A stretch of DNA of 64,000 nt from Pedobacter zeae (lineage in GTDB: Bacteria; Bacteroidota; Bacteroidia; Sphingobacteriales; Sphingobacteriaceae), in contig NZ_JACIEF010000003.1 in the NCBI RefSeq assembly GCF_014196715.1, positions 587,874-651,873 of the forward strand, in the 5' to 3' direction. Positions 7,655 through 17,213 of this stretch are shown piece by piece. The notes below the pieces were generated by a model. It ran no database searches. It was not told where the DNA came from and worked only from the letters and a program-made list of their open reading frames with translations. The stretch's first letter is position 1, and each line of letters opens with the position of its first letter. The translations under genes were made by a program, and so were the position numbers.

Positions 7655-10345
7655 CTATTTAACATCATAAGTGTACACTTTTCTTGCTAAATGACCTGTA
7701 GCATCTATTCCTTCTATTACTACGCGGTAGGTTCCGGGCTCATCGGCATTATAAAACTCGAATTGTGCTTTTCCATCTTTATCTGTAATCACCTGTGGAT
7801 TCCAGTAAATAGTTGTTCTTAAATCAGTCCTGCTACTATTTGAATTTCCGGTATCATATTTTGGTGAATAGAACTCTCTTGAAACCGTAAATCCTTTCGG
7901 ATTAAAGGTTACGATACCCGGAGCATAACGGGCGGAGCTTGTACCTCCATCGCCACGCTTGGTGGTAATGATGATCACACCTCCACTCCCCCGTGAACCA
8001 TAAATTGCCGTATTGCCAATATTTTTTAAAAGCTCTATAGATTCTACATCGTTAGGGACAACATTATCCAAAAAATCGGCTTCCATTTGCATACCGTCAA
8101 CAATAATGCTCACAGGTATATTCTGGCTGCGCATTAAATACGGTACGTTGCCCCTGAAAATTACCCCCGGCAAACGGCCCTGTAAACATTGCGACAAAGT
8201 AACACAGGTGGACAGTTGATCAGCTGTCAATATAAAATCGGCCCTGCCGGCTCCATTTAGGTTGGAAGAGTTTTTAGCCGGGTTTTTCTTTTCGGTAATG
8301 GTTACTTCGTCAAGTTTAATTGTTCGCTCTAATAAGCCTAAACGGGTCATCTCGTTAAAATAATTGTCACTTTCTTTGATATACCTCATCAGGCTATTGT
8401 TCACATTAATGTCGATATCGGCACCGTTTTTATTTTTGGTTACAATCTGCCCGGGTACCACGTCGAGATTAATATCTACAAATTTACGTTCTGTTTTAGT
8501 CCTCGCCTGTACCACAAACTTGGTACTATCGCCAAAACTTAAATTATCGAAAACAAATTTTCCTTCTGCATTGGTTACGGTATCTAAAATATACATCGTT
8601 CCTTTTGTAGCCATAAGCATTACTTTTCCACCGGCTACAGGTTTATTGCCTTTGGTTACTGTTCCGCTAATGGTAATAGACTGCTCGGGCTTAAAGGTAA
8701 TGTTAGGGGCCGCATTATTGATGATGTTTTTCCAAAGAAACCTTCTCCAACCCTGGGTAAGCATCAGGTTATCGAGTTCCTTCTGTGTTTGAAGATCATC
8801 TTTTAAAAAATAATGATTGGGTTTTTCTACGTATCCGGCCAAATCAGAGGTAAGTAACAATGAAGTGAGTATATTCGACTCATTATTTTCATCGGGTGCT
8901 ACTTTCGCCGCATTGGTTACAGCGACCGAAAAACTACCTAAAACGGGTTTATTATCATTGGTTGCATCGAAAGTGAAAGCCGTTTTTCCTCTTTTTGAGG
9001 TAGAAATTCCCGAAGCATTAAGCGATACATTAATTAAATCGGCCTTGTTTTTAATAAAAACCAATCGTTCTGCCAAAGGTTGGTTGCTGTTCGAAAACAA
9101 CGTAAACTGGACAATACCGGTTGGCAGGTTCTTTTTAGGAATATTGGCCATGAGTACCTGTTTGTCCATCTTAGCTTTCGAAATATAATATACATTGCCT
9201 CCCGATTGAGCAACAACTTTAAGTTCATTGCTATTCACAAGATCGGCGCTGGCCATAATTTTAGCTACTACTTTACCGGTGTCTAAAGCGTTTACAGAAA
9301 GTGCATAACCACTTTTTACGGCTACAGGTAATTTTAATGTTTTTTCTGATCCATCCTTAAACTTAACCTTCGCCGAATATAGTTTGCCGGCCTGGTTGTT
9401 AAACACAAAGTTTCCCATGCCCAAATAATTGGTAGTAAAGTTGGTTACTTCATTACCGCCTTCATCTACTATTGCTCCCTCTACATCTTCGCCATGGCCA
9501 TCGGCATTAACGGCTTTAATGGCAACTTTTTGTGGCAATTCTTCAACAAGCGTCCCACCCTCAGGCATAAACTGTACATCAACATTGTTGGAGGTAGAAG
9601 TAATCGGGATAGATTTGATTACTTTTTGTTTGTTAGGCAGCATGATGGTCGCAATAATCTTCCCTGATTTATTTTGGAAAGATTGGTTATTGGTAAAACT
9701 GATCACAGCATCGCCGGTTAAACTGGTTTTTACCTTGCCTTTGGCAACCGAGCGATAATCTAACTGTACGTCGTAACTTACGTCGTTTTCGCTATAGGCT
9801 ACACCATTTTTATCTTCGAAATGAACCGTAGCCGTAACTTTATCGGCATTGTTCTCTTTTGTAAAGTTATAGGAGGTTTTTGTAAAAACTTTGTTAGCCC
9901 AGCTATTGCCAATCTTAATGGTCTTATCGTAAAAGAATTCAGTGCCAAAATTTCTCATGTAATTGGTATAGGCCCTGATTCTGTAGTTACCCTCGCCAAG
10001 TGAATCTGTCAGCTTAAAATCGCCCCAGGTAATCCCGCCCATTATCGGCAGTTTAACCTGCTTTTTTATCGAATCCTTTTCATTGATCAGTTCTACATAC
10101 AGGATTTTACTGATATTCGAAGGCGCCGAGGTTTTGGTATTCACCACATAGGCTTTAAACCAAACATCGTCTCCAATGGCATAATAAGGCTTATCTAAAT
10201 GGAGGTGAACTTTTTCCTGGGGGTATTTGCTGGTGTAATCTTCGAACTTTTGTAAGAGCTGAGCAAAAGGATCATCATCCATTTTAAATGCAGCAAAAAC
10301 AAGTAGAGATAGAAAACTGATGGCGAGAGTAATTTTGAATTTCAT
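7655..10345 (-). CDS. Large exported MG2 / carboxypeptidase-regulatory / TonB-plug protein
   Basis: An 896-residue secreted protein. The frame opens earlier, but ATG at 10345 gives a clean Sec signal peptide. The N-terminal part (motif KVHLHLDKPYYAIGDDVWFK) is an MG2-like alpha-2-macroglobulin segment. A carboxypeptidase-regulatory-like beta sandwich follows at about 550-640. A TonB-dependent receptor plug-like domain lies at about 690-800, containing the YGSRGSGGVIII motif. The last 80 residues form another beta domain. There is no room for a 22-strand barrel, so it is not a receptor itself. Such plug-bearing surface proteins are common in Bacteroidota, but their role is unclear. It stands alone. 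Confidence 0.82.
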   Translation of the reverse strand: MKFKITLAISFLSLLVFAAFKMDDDPFAQLLQKFEDYTSKYPQEKVHLHLDKPYYAIGDDVWFKAYVVNTKTSAPSNISKILYVELINEKDSIKKQVKLPIMGGITWGDFKLTDSLGEGNYRIRAYTNYMRNFGTEFFYDKTIKIGNSWANKVFTKTSYNFTKENNADKVTATVHFEDKNGVAYSENDVSYDVQLDYRSVAKGKVKTSLTGDAVISFTNNQSFQNKSGKIIATIMLPNKQKVIKSIPITSTSNNVDVQFMPEGGTLVEELPQKVAIKAVNADGHGEDVEGAIVDEGGNEVTNFTTNYLGMGNFVFNNQAGKLYSAKVKFKDGSEKTLKLPVAVKSGYALSVNALDTGKVVAKIMASADLVNSNELKVVAQSGGNVYYISKAKMDKQVLMANIPKKNLPTGIVQFTLFSNSNQPLAERLVFIKNKADLINVSLNASGISTSKRGKTAFTFDATNDNKPVLGSFSVAVTNAAKVAPDENNESNILTSLLLTSDLAGYVEKPNHYFLKDDLQTQKELDNLMLTQGWRRFLWKNIINNAAPNITFKPEQSITISGTVTKGNKPVAGGKVMLMATKGTMYILDTVTNAEGKFVFDNLSFGDSTKFVVQARTKTERKFVDINLDVVPGQIVTKNKNGADIDINVNNSLMRYIKESDNYFNEMTRLGLLERTIKLDEVTITEKKNPAKNSSNLNGAGRADFILTADQLSTCVTLSQCLQGRLPGVIFRGNVPYLMRSQNIPVSIIVDGMQMEADFLDNVVPNDVESIELLKNIGNTAIYGSRGSGGVIIITTKRGDGGTSSARYAPGIVTFNPKGFTVSREFYSPKYDTGNSNSSRTDLRTTIYWNPQVITDKDGKAQFEFYNADEPGTYRVVIEGIDATGHLARKVYTYDVK

Positions 10346-10402
10346 GTGGTTAGGTAACAAATAAATACATGTCAAGGTACAAAACCTAAGGCATATTTTC
10401 AT

Positions 10403-10560
10403 GAAGATACCGTGAAATTTAGTCTGGCTTCTAAGTTTTTAGTTAACCATGCTAAAAATGCTTCAATTTATTAAATGGTTGGGCTAAAGCAATCTTTCAT
10501 TTCCCCTAAAGAAAGTATCAATGTTTTGGAAATGAACAGCCAGTAATACTTGGCAACATC
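10403..10560. other. Spacer without recognised gene
   Basis: AT-rich sequence upstream of the MG2/plug gene. Nothing supported beyond a likely promoter region for that gene. Confidence 0.5.
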
Positions 10561-10855
10561 AGCCCCGCTTTGCGCTTTACTTCGTTGCACTCCGTGTTCG
10601 CTACAATCGGGTTTAGGAACAAAGGTTTGTGCACCCTGCAATCCTCAAAAATGAAATGCTGTTTTGGCCACTTAGCCCCGGCTGAAGCGTTACCCTGCAG
10701 CGACGAGGTATCCCGAATTTTCGGGAAAGCGTATAAGCGTAAAACGGGAAGAAACTTGCTGTTTTGCACTAGCATTCCGCTCCTTATAAAAAAATAATTT
10801 TAGGATTGAGAAATGAGCGGATTGTAGTTCTTGGCGGTGGACAGCCCCGATTAAA
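10561..10855. repeat. Extragenic repetitive element, copy A
   Basis: Shares two modules with copies at 37929-38281 and 51151-51592. Module 1 has the words CGCTTTAC...TCCGTGTTCGCT...TCGGGTTTAG. Module 2 has TGAAGCG...TCCCGAATTTTCGGGA (a hairpin)...AAGCGTAAAACGGG. A GTAGTTCTT word follows at about 10825. The open frames across it have no coding character. This copy lies between two genes of the same strand. Confidence 0.6.
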
Positions 10856-10860
10856 CAAAT

Positions 10861-11397
10861 TTAAAACTTATTCTTCCACATCATGCTTTCTACCGGCCTG
10901 GTGGTTTTATTGTTGTACTTGGCGTTACCTTTCGAATTGTACATCGTTTCGATCTTACCCTCAACAACAAAATAAATCAATTGGCCAATGGGCATTCCGG
11001 CATAAACCCTTACCGGTTGTGCTACTGATATTTCCAAAGTCCAGGTATTGCAAAAACCAACGTCGCCCTTACCTGCTGTTGCATGGATATCGATCCCTAA
11101 GCGCCCCGTGCTGCTTTTACCTTCTAAAAAAGGTACATGTCCATGCGTTTCGGTATATTCTACGGTAACTCCAAGATACAGCGTGCCCGGATAAAGTACA
11201 TAACCATCTTTAGGAATTTCGAAATGTTCGATTTCGTTATGCGCCTTCGCATCAAGCACACGGCTTTTATAAGTAGCCAGGTATTTCCCTAAATGAACAT
11301 CATACGAGTTGGTTCCTAAACATTCGCGTTTAAAAGGCTCAATGATGATTGTACCCTTCTCAATTTCTTCTAATATCCTGCTATCAGATAATATCAT
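10861..11397 (-). CDS. dcd: dCTP deaminase
   Basis: Converts dCTP to dUTP and ammonia to feed thymidylate synthesis. The 178-residue length is normal. Family motifs are present: the GKSSTGRLGI segment, then HATAGKGDVGF and the WTLEISV segment with the catalytic glutamate, followed by the PIGQLIYF trimer-interface stretch. Cytosolic. Transcribed alone on the minus strand, divergent from the phosphopantetheinyl transferase gene. Confidence 0.94.
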   Translation of the reverse strand: MILSDSRILEEIEKGTIIIEPFKRECLGTNSYDVHLGKYLATYKSRVLDAKAHNEIEHFEIPKDGYVLYPGTLYLGVTVEYTETHGHVPFLEGKSSTGRLGIDIHATAGKGDVGFCNTWTLEISVAQPVRVYAGMPIGQLIYFVVEGKIETMYNSKGNAKYNNKTTRPVESMMWKNKF

Positions 11398-11468
11398 TTT
11401 TATGCGTATTTTTGGCCTAAATTATCATTTATTTAAGATAATTTTACATGTAATCTCCAATTTAATCA

Positions 11469-12116
11469 ATGCCAATTGTTTACAATAAAAATATTGACCA
11501 GCATTCCGTTTTAGCAATCTGGAAAATTGAGGAAACAGAAGAGGAACTATTGGCCGGATTGCAGCTTAAGCAGCATGAACGCGATATCATATCTTCATTA
11601 AACAGCGGGAAAAGGCTGCTGCACTGGTTGAGCACGAGGCTTTTGTTGAGAACAATGCTTAACACCAGTGAATACATCGATTGCCAGTTTGATGAACATG
11701 GTAAACCGTACCTGGTTAATTTCGATTATCATATTTCGTTAAGCCATTCTTTCGATTATGCTGCTGTAATGATCAGCAAAGACCATCCTGTTGGTGTAGA
11801 TATCGAACTGATCAAACACAAAATAAAGAGTATTAAGCATAAGTTTCTGAGCGATGTAGAACTTGCACAGAAACAGATTGGCGATAATACAGAAGGGTTA
11901 TATGTGGCCTGGTGTGCAAAGGAGGCCATTTATAAATGGCATGGCAAAAAAGGGCTTGAATTTAAGCAGCATATCCACATCAAACCTTTTAAGCTTAAAA
12001 AAGAAGGTTCTTTAAATGCCATAGTTGAGCTTCCTAACGGCACCCGTGAGCTCAGCGTAAATTATTTTAAAACCAAAGATGGCTACATGTTGGGTTATGT
12101 AGCAGGCAATTCTTAA
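11469..12116 (+). CDS. 4'-phosphopantetheinyl transferase superfamily protein
   Basis: A 215-residue protein with the family magnesium and CoA motifs: GVDIE (D111, E113) and WCAKEA (W148 to A153), with the preceding ISLSHS segment. It transfers phosphopantetheine from CoA to a carrier-protein serine. Length and layout fit the Sfp/EntD-like class rather than AcpS. In Bacteroidota this class can activate the fatty-acid carrier protein or secondary-metabolite carriers; no carrier gene is close by. lipB begins 11 bases downstream, so the two are likely one transcript linking two carrier-protein or cofactor attachments. Confidence 0.9.
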   Translation: MPIVYNKNIDQHSVLAIWKIEETEEELLAGLQLKQHERDIISSLNSGKRLLHWLSTRLLLRTMLNTSEYIDCQFDEHGKPYLVNFDYHISLSHSFDYAAVMISKDHPVGVDIELIKHKIKSIKHKFLSDVELAQKQIGDNTEGLYVAWCAKEAIYKWHGKKGLEFKQHIHIKPFKLKKEGSLNAIVELPNGTRELSVNYFKTKDGYMLGYVAGNS

Positions 12117-12127
12117 AACATACCGCG

Positions 12128-12856
12128 ATGAACGAGACAGCAGAAAAAGTGATTGCAGCAGGTTTAATACCTACCAATTTTATCGATTGGGGCTTAACTG
12201 ATTACCAGGAAGCCTGGGATAAACAGGAAGACCTATTGAATAAAACAGTGGCCATTAAAACCGAAAACCGGGTAAACAACACCCAAAACCCTACGCCTAA
12301 CCACCTTATTTTTTGCGAACATCCGCATGTGTATACCTTGGGCAAAAGTGGTCACCCAGAGAATTTATTGTTGGATGAACAGGGTTTAAAAGATAAAGAG
12401 GCTACCTATTACAAAATAAACCGCGGTGGGGATATTACCTACCATGGTCCGGGGCAGATAGTAGGTTACCCTATTCTTGACCTTGATAATTTCTTTACCG
12501 ATATCCATTTATACCTGCGCACCCTGGAAGAGGCCATAATCCTTACCTTAAAAGATTATGGTATCGAGGCCGGACGTTACCCAGGATATACCGGTGTTTG
12601 GCTGGATGCCGACAACGAAAAAGCCCGTAAAATATGTGCAATGGGTGTTCGTTGCAGTCGCTGGGTTACCATGCACGGTTTTGCCTTTAATGTAAATGTA
12701 GATTTAGATTACTTTAAAAATATTGTTCCCTGCGGTATTGATGACAAGGCGGTAACCTCTCTGGCAAAAGAATTGGGTTACAAACCGGATATGGAGGAAG
12801 TGAAAGGCAGGTTGAAAAACCATATTGCCGAACTTTTCAAAATGGAGCTGATTTAA
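12128..12856 (+). CDS. lipB: Lipoyl(octanoyl) transferase
   Basis: Moves the octanoyl group from acyl carrier protein to the lipoyl domains of dehydrogenases. The 242-residue protein has the RGGDITYHGPGQ motif, the catalytic lysine K168 in KICAMGVR, the TMHGFAFNVN segment and the catalytic cysteine C202 in VPCGI. A short insertion near residues 45-57 is typical of Bacteroidota members. It follows the phosphopantetheinyl transferase with an 11-base gap. Confidence 0.95.
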   Translation: MNETAEKVIAAGLIPTNFIDWGLTDYQEAWDKQEDLLNKTVAIKTENRVNNTQNPTPNHLIFCEHPHVYTLGKSGHPENLLLDEQGLKDKEATYYKINRGGDITYHGPGQIVGYPILDLDNFFTDIHLYLRTLEEAIILTLKDYGIEAGRYPGYTGVWLDADNEKARKICAMGVRCSRWVTMHGFAFNVNVDLDYFKNIVPCGIDDKAVTSLAKELGYKPDMEEVKGRLKNHIAELFKMELI

Positions 12857-12901
12857 CCGACCGGGTAAAACTAAGCTGAAAGTTATTTCGTAGGTTAAAC
12901 T

Positions 12902-13627
12902 ATGAAGATCTTATTAAGCGCTATTTTATTTTCTTTCTTAACTTCGGGCTGCACAAAACAAGCGCCCATGATTAACGAATCAACAACCAATCCAGTCACA
13001 AATCCACCGAAAACAACAGGGAATTTTACCTATTTAGCCCTGGGCGATTCTTATACCATCGGCGAATCGGTACAACCGTCAGAGTCTTTTCCTTATCAGC
13101 TTCAGAAGCTACTAAAAAATAATGGCAGCGAAGTAGCCAACCCTAAAATTATTGCAACTACGGGCTGGACAACCGACGAGCTCCAGGCGGCCATTAAAAA
13201 GGAAAACTTAAGCGGCACTTTTAGTTTTGTTACGCTGCTGATTGGCGTAAACAACCAGTACCGTGGTTATCCGATCAGTACGTATAAACAAGAGTTTTCA
13301 GAATTGTTACAAACGGCCATTACTTATGCAGGCGGTACTAAAAGCAGGGTTTTTGTGATTTCTATTCCTGATTGGGGCGTTACTCCTTTTGGAAAAAACT
13401 CTGGAAGGAGCCCAGAAACTATTGCCGCTGAAATTGATCGTTTTAATGCCGTAAATCAGGAAATCACGCTTGCTGCAGGTGTGAGCTATACCAATATTAC
13501 ACCAGCATCGAGAACCGCAGCTACAGATATTTCGCTGATCGCAGCTGATGGACTGCACCCAAGCGCTAAAATGTATAGCCAATGGGCCGAAGCTCTATTT
13601 CCAAAAATAGCCGCTGTGTTGAAATAA
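12902..13627 (+). CDS. SGNH/GDSL hydrolase-type lipoprotein
   Basis: A 241-residue protein with a lipoprotein signal peptide (lipobox LTSGC, C17). Block I is GDSYTIGE with nucleophile S50, a block III-like asparagine lies in IGVNNQYRG, and the C-terminal DGLHPS holds the catalytic Asp/His. It should be an esterase or acyl-hydrolase tethered to the envelope; the substrate is unknown. It begins 45 bases after lipB and may be read through from it. Confidence 0.9.
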   Translation: MKILLSAILFSFLTSGCTKQAPMINESTTNPVTNPPKTTGNFTYLALGDSYTIGESVQPSESFPYQLQKLLKNNGSEVANPKIIATTGWTTDELQAAIKKENLSGTFSFVTLLIGVNNQYRGYPISTYKQEFSELLQTAITYAGGTKSRVFVISIPDWGVTPFGKNSGRSPETIAAEIDRFNAVNQEITLAAGVSYTNITPASRTAATDISLIAADGLHPSAKMYSQWAEALFPKIAAVLK

Positions 13628-13645
13628 TTTAATACGTGTTTATTC

Positions 13646-13653
13646 TATTTTTG
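13646..13653 (+). promoter_or_regulatory. Bacteroidota -7 element (TATTTTTG)
   Basis: Exact TAnnTTTG match 57 bases before the CD225 gene. A TTG lies 24 bases further upstream, slightly far for a -33 box. Confidence 0.45.
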
Positions 13654-13710
13654 AATTAAAAAAATTACTTTAGATTAACTATTTAAATTAAAAATCTTAA
13701 AGTTGATACT

Positions 13711-14046
13711 ATGGAAGATCAAAAACCTCAAGAACAAGCACCTTTCGGGCAGCCTCCTTTCGGACAACAGCCATTCGGAAATCCTGCCCCAAAAAACTGG
13801 CTTGTAGAATCAATCCTTGTGACCTTATTCTGCTGCTTACCATTCGGAATTGCTGGTATTGTAAATGCTGCCAATGTAAATAGCAAATATGCTGCTGGCG
13901 ATTACGCCGGAGCTCAAGCTGCATCTGCCGCTGCCGGAAAATGGACAAAAATCGGCTTTTTTATTGGAATCGGTGTTTATGTTTTATACATATTATTCTT
14001 TGTAGTACTTGGCTTAGGCGGTGCCATGATGGGTAATTACAGATAA
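13711..14046 (+). CDS. CD225/dispanin-family small membrane protein
   Basis: A 111-residue protein: a Pro/Gln/Phe-rich cytosolic head (repeated PFGQ units, residues 11-27), then the CD225 pattern NWLVESILVTLFCCLPFGI, a conserved NAANVNSKYAAGDYAGA amphipathic stretch, and a second membrane segment (about 80-102). The family includes eukaryotic interferon-induced transmembrane proteins; bacterial members have no settled function. The stop overlaps the start of the DUF2752 gene (TAATG), so the pair is probably translated together. Confidence 0.88.
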   Translation: MEDQKPQEQAPFGQPPFGQQPFGNPAPKNWLVESILVTLFCCLPFGIAGIVNAANVNSKYAAGDYAGAQAASAAAGKWTKIGFFIGIGVYVLYILFFVVLGLGGAMMGNYR

Positions 14047-14441
14047 TGAAATTATTGTACATCTTAGGATCAATTTTATTGTTATCACTTGTGATAATTT
14101 ATTATAAATTCAATCCTGAGGTGTACAATTTCTTTCCTGAGTGCCCTTTTCACAAATATCTTCACTTAGATTGCCCGGGTTGTGGCTCTCAAAGAGCTGT
14201 ACATGCCCTTCTTCATTTAAACCTTCAGAAAGCGATGGGTTACAATCTGCTGCTTGTACTCAGTTTGCCCATCCTCATTTTACAATTATTCTTCAAAATA
14301 TACGCTTACTTCACTAAAAGAAACCTGGTATTACGTTTCTGGTACAACCCAAATACACCGAAAATAATCTTTGTTATCGTAATGATATTCTGGATTGCCA
14401 GGAATTTACCATTTATCCCATTTAAATATCTGGCCGCTTAA
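14046..14441 (+). CDS. DUF2752 family membrane protein
   Basis: A 131-residue protein with an N-terminal membrane segment, the family signature CPGCGSQRA (with C-x2-C) followed by a helix ending in a GYN motif, and two further membrane segments. Function unknown. Coupled by one-base overlap to the CD225 protein, a pairing I recall from other Bacteroidota. Its TAA stop shares the bases TTAA with the stop of the convergent RDD gene. Confidence 0.85.
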   Translation: MKLLYILGSILLLSLVIIYYKFNPEVYNFFPECPFHKYLHLDCPGCGSQRAVHALLHLNLQKAMGYNLLLVLSLPILILQLFFKIYAYFTKRNLVLRFWYNPNTPKIIFVIVMIFWIARNLPFIPFKYLAA

Positions 14442-15181
14442 ACACTCATATTAGCGGTAAGGAAGTTATAATCTTTTAACACCGTATCTAAAAACTGTAG
14501 CTCGTTCATCTTGTCTGGCGGGCTTACGGCAATATATTCTTTGATTTTAGCAGCCATGGTATAAATCAGTTCGGCATTTCCGGTCTGGTAATAGCCTGTT
14601 AATACTTCGTGGATCAATTCTATATCCCTATCGTTTAAATGGAGTACTTCTTTAAATTGGGGCTCGTATTCTTCAGGCAGGCTAAAGCTAAAAACTACAT
14701 TTGAAAGCTCCGTACGAGGCTTGGTTTTAATCAACGTGGTTTTGGCCAATATATCGCCCACCCTTTGATGATTTTTGGTTACCGCTACCGAAACCAGTGC
14801 CACAACACCCCAGCCAAAAGGAAAGCCGAAATCGATCATCCTGAACAACCACCTAAAAATGTACTGGCTTAAAGTAGGTTGTGTGCCATCAATGCTGATT
14901 ACTTTTATTTTTAACACCTTTTTACCAAATGTTTGCCCATCCATCGTGATCTCGCAAACCAGGTCGTAAAAAACAAAAATTGCTAAAAAAACAAACAGGA
15001 CAATCATCCCTGCGCTACCTGATACGCCTGCCGATACTGCGCCCATCACAATAAGTGTAATTACAGCAATTACCAGAAATCCGGCCAGGTCGATGCACCT
15101 TGCGGCAATACGCTCCCCAAGTCCGGCAATTTCATAATCAATATCAATATTTTGAGCAGTGCTAATCCTGATGCTATCCAT
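14438..15181 (-). CDS. RDD family membrane protein
   Basis: A 247-residue protein with the RDD pattern: GLGERIAARCIDLAGF near the start (the R..D pair), three or four membrane segments, and FGKKVLKIKVI in the middle. A soluble C-terminal domain of about 85 residues follows. ATG at 15181 is preferred; a TTG two codons upstream also exists. It diverges from the SpoIIM-MoxR operon, with which RDD genes often cluster in this phylum. The role is unknown, possibly ion transport or membrane assembly. Confidence 0.86.
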   Translation of the reverse strand: MDSIRISTAQNIDIDYEIAGLGERIAARCIDLAGFLVIAVITLIVMGAVSAGVSGSAGMIVLFVFLAIFVFYDLVCEITMDGQTFGKKVLKIKVISIDGTQPTLSQYIFRWLFRMIDFGFPFGWGVVALVSVAVTKNHQRVGDILAKTTLIKTKPRTELSNVVFSFSLPEEYEPQFKEVLHLNDRDIELIHEVLTGYYQTGNAELIYTMAAKIKEYIAVSPPDKMNELQFLDTVLKDYNFLTANMSV

Positions 15182-15372
15182 ATTCAAACATAATTTTTTT
15201 TAAAGATAGTTTCGATACATCAGCCGGTAATTTTTTACACCTAAGCTTTTCTTCTATATTTAAGTTTAAATGATACATCTGCGGCCTGGTATGTTTCGCA
15301 GGCAAGATCTACCGAGGTTTCATTTCCATAAAAAATTAACTATTTTAACGCCAGATTTGGTAATGCCTTTAA

Positions 15373-16326
15373 ATGAGAGAAGCTTTATTTGTTAAACAGA
15401 ATTCGGAGAAATGGAAGCATTACGATTCCATGCAGCAGGCAAATCCCGATGAGGTAGCCAATCAGTTTATCGAAATCACCAACGATTTGGCTTACTCAAA
15501 AACGTTTTATCCAAATTCCAAAACAACAGCCTACCTCAATGGCTTAGCTTCCAAATTACATCAGGCTGTTTACAAAAACAAAAAGGAAAAATCGAACCGG
15601 TTTATCTATTTCTGGAAAACGGAACTTCCTTTACTGTTCCTGCAACATAGAAAGCAGGTATTTTATGCATTCGCATTTTTCCTGATTTCTTGTGCTATTG
15701 GCGCATTATCAGCCAAATACGACGATACCTTTGTGCGATTGATAATGGGCGACAGTTATGTAAACATGACTAATGAAAACATCGCTAAAGGCGATCCTTT
15801 TGGGGTTTATAAAAAGGATAACGGGTTTATGATGTTTATGCAGATAGGCGCCAACAATATTTATGTAGCCCTCTATACCTTTGTTTTGGGTATTATATTT
15901 TCATTTGGCGCTATTGTTTCATTATTCAGAAATGGCGTGATGCTCGGCTCCTTCCAATATTTCTTTTTTAGTAAGGGTTTGGGCCTTCAATCGGTACTGG
16001 TGATCTGGATCCATGGAACACTCGAAATTTCTGCCATTGTTTTGGCTGGTGCAGCCGGTTTAATTTTGGGCAATAGCTTTTTATTCCCCAAAACCTATAC
16101 CCGTATGGCTTCAGTTTTAAAAGGAGCAAAAGATGGATTAAAAATTGTAATTGGACTGATCCCGATTTTTATCGTTGCCGCCTTTTTCGAAAGTTTTGTT
16201 ACGCGACATACCGAAATGCCTGTAGGGTTAAGTATATTTATTTTATTATCCTCCGCAGCTTTCATCATATGGTATGTTATTATTTACCCTATTAAAATCC
16301 ACCGTAAGGAACCTACATTAGATTAA
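15373..16326 (+). CDS. SpoIIM-like (stage II sporulation protein M family) membrane protein
   Basis: A 317-residue protein with a cytosolic helical N-terminus (about 1-90) and roughly six membrane segments. It has the family motif NGVMLGSFQYFF and the HGTLEISAIVLAGAAGL stretch. This phylum does not sporulate; SpoIIM homologues here accompany MoxR/DUF58 clusters. First gene of a tight plus-strand operon, one base before the next gene. Function unresolved. Confidence 0.87.
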   Translation: MREALFVKQNSEKWKHYDSMQQANPDEVANQFIEITNDLAYSKTFYPNSKTTAYLNGLASKLHQAVYKNKKEKSNRFIYFWKTELPLLFLQHRKQVFYAFAFFLISCAIGALSAKYDDTFVRLIMGDSYVNMTNENIAKGDPFGVYKKDNGFMMFMQIGANNIYVALYTFVLGIIFSFGAIVSLFRNGVMLGSFQYFFFSKGLGLQSVLVIWIHGTLEISAIVLAGAAGLILGNSFLFPKTYTRMASVLKGAKDGLKIVIGLIPIFIVAAFFESFVTRHTEMPVGLSIFILLSSAAFIIWYVIIYPIKIHRKEPTLD

Positions 16327-16327
16327 C

Positions 16328-17212
16328 ATGACCGGCAAATTAGAATTTAGAAAAAAAAGAGACTTTGGACAGGTGATCAACGATACTTTTACCTTCATTC
16401 GTCAAAACTTCAAACCCCTCATTAAAATATATTTCACATTTTGCGGTTTATTTGTACTGGCCAGTATGTTAACCATGTTATTGCAACAATACAAAATGGT
16501 TAATATCATCAATACTGTTGGTAATGGAACAAACACCAAAGGGATCGGCTTTTCAACTTTATATGGACTGGAATATTTCTTATCTATTTTATTCTCTTTG
16601 GCAAGCTATGCCAGCATGAGTGTTGCCATACTTTCTTATATCGCCATATATGTACAGAAAGGCAATCAAACACCAACCACCGACGAGGTATGGGGATTCT
16701 TTAAGTATTACTTTTTCCGGATTTTCGGCAGTTCCATCCTGTTAATTATCCTGGTAAGTATTGCCTTTCTGTTCTGCCTTGTACCGGGCTTTTGGCTATT
16801 CCCCTATGTTGCTATGATATTCCCGATAATGGTCATCGAAAATGGTGGGTTAAATTATTCATTTAACAGGAGCTTCGCAATTATCAAAGATAATTTTTGG
16901 ATTACTTTCGGTACACTGATCGTGGTATGGATTATTGTGTATGCCTGCATGAGCATGATCATTTTACCTACAAGTTTATTTAACATGATTGGGATGTTCT
17001 CGCATAAAACACCGCACATGTCTTTAACACTCACAATGATTACAACTGTTTTGCAGTCCTTATGCCAGGTATTTACCATTATACCAATCATCACCATTAC
17101 GTTAACTTATTTCAGTTTGGTTGAACAGAAAGAAAATCCTGGATTGATGGAACGCATTTCCAATTTTGGCAATACTGAAAAACCTATAGATACCAGACCT
17201 GAAGAATATTAA
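16328..17212 (+). CDS. Polytopic membrane protein of the MoxR cluster
   Basis: A 294-residue protein with about six hydrophobic segments and a short charged N-terminus containing the FGQVINDTFTFIRQNFKPL pattern, reminiscent of the glycerophosphodiester-phosphodiesterase membrane domain or DUF975-like proteins. I do not recognise it beyond that. It lies one base after the SpoIIM-like gene and one base before the DUF4129 gene, so it clearly belongs to the operon. Confidence 0.75.
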   Translation: MTGKLEFRKKRDFGQVINDTFTFIRQNFKPLIKIYFTFCGLFVLASMLTMLLQQYKMVNIINTVGNGTNTKGIGFSTLYGLEYFLSILFSLASYASMSVAILSYIAIYVQKGNQTPTTDEVWGFFKYYFFRIFGSSILLIILVSIAFLFCLVPGFWLFPYVAMIFPIMVIENGGLNYSFNRSFAIIKDNFWITFGTLIVVWIIVYACMSMIILPTSLFNMIGMFSHKTPHMSLTLTMITTVLQSLCQVFTIIPIITITLTYFSLVEQKENPGLMERISNFGNTEKPIDTRPEEY

Positions 17213-17213
17213 A

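Noticed and set aside
10518..10775. Open frame of 85 codons on the minus strand between the plug protein and dcd
   Set aside because: It runs through the copy A repeat element, whose words recur in non-coding spacers at 37929 and 51151; composition is not protein-like.
10806..11168. Plus-strand frame of 120 codons opposite dcd
   Set aside because: Antisense shadow of the well-supported dcd gene.
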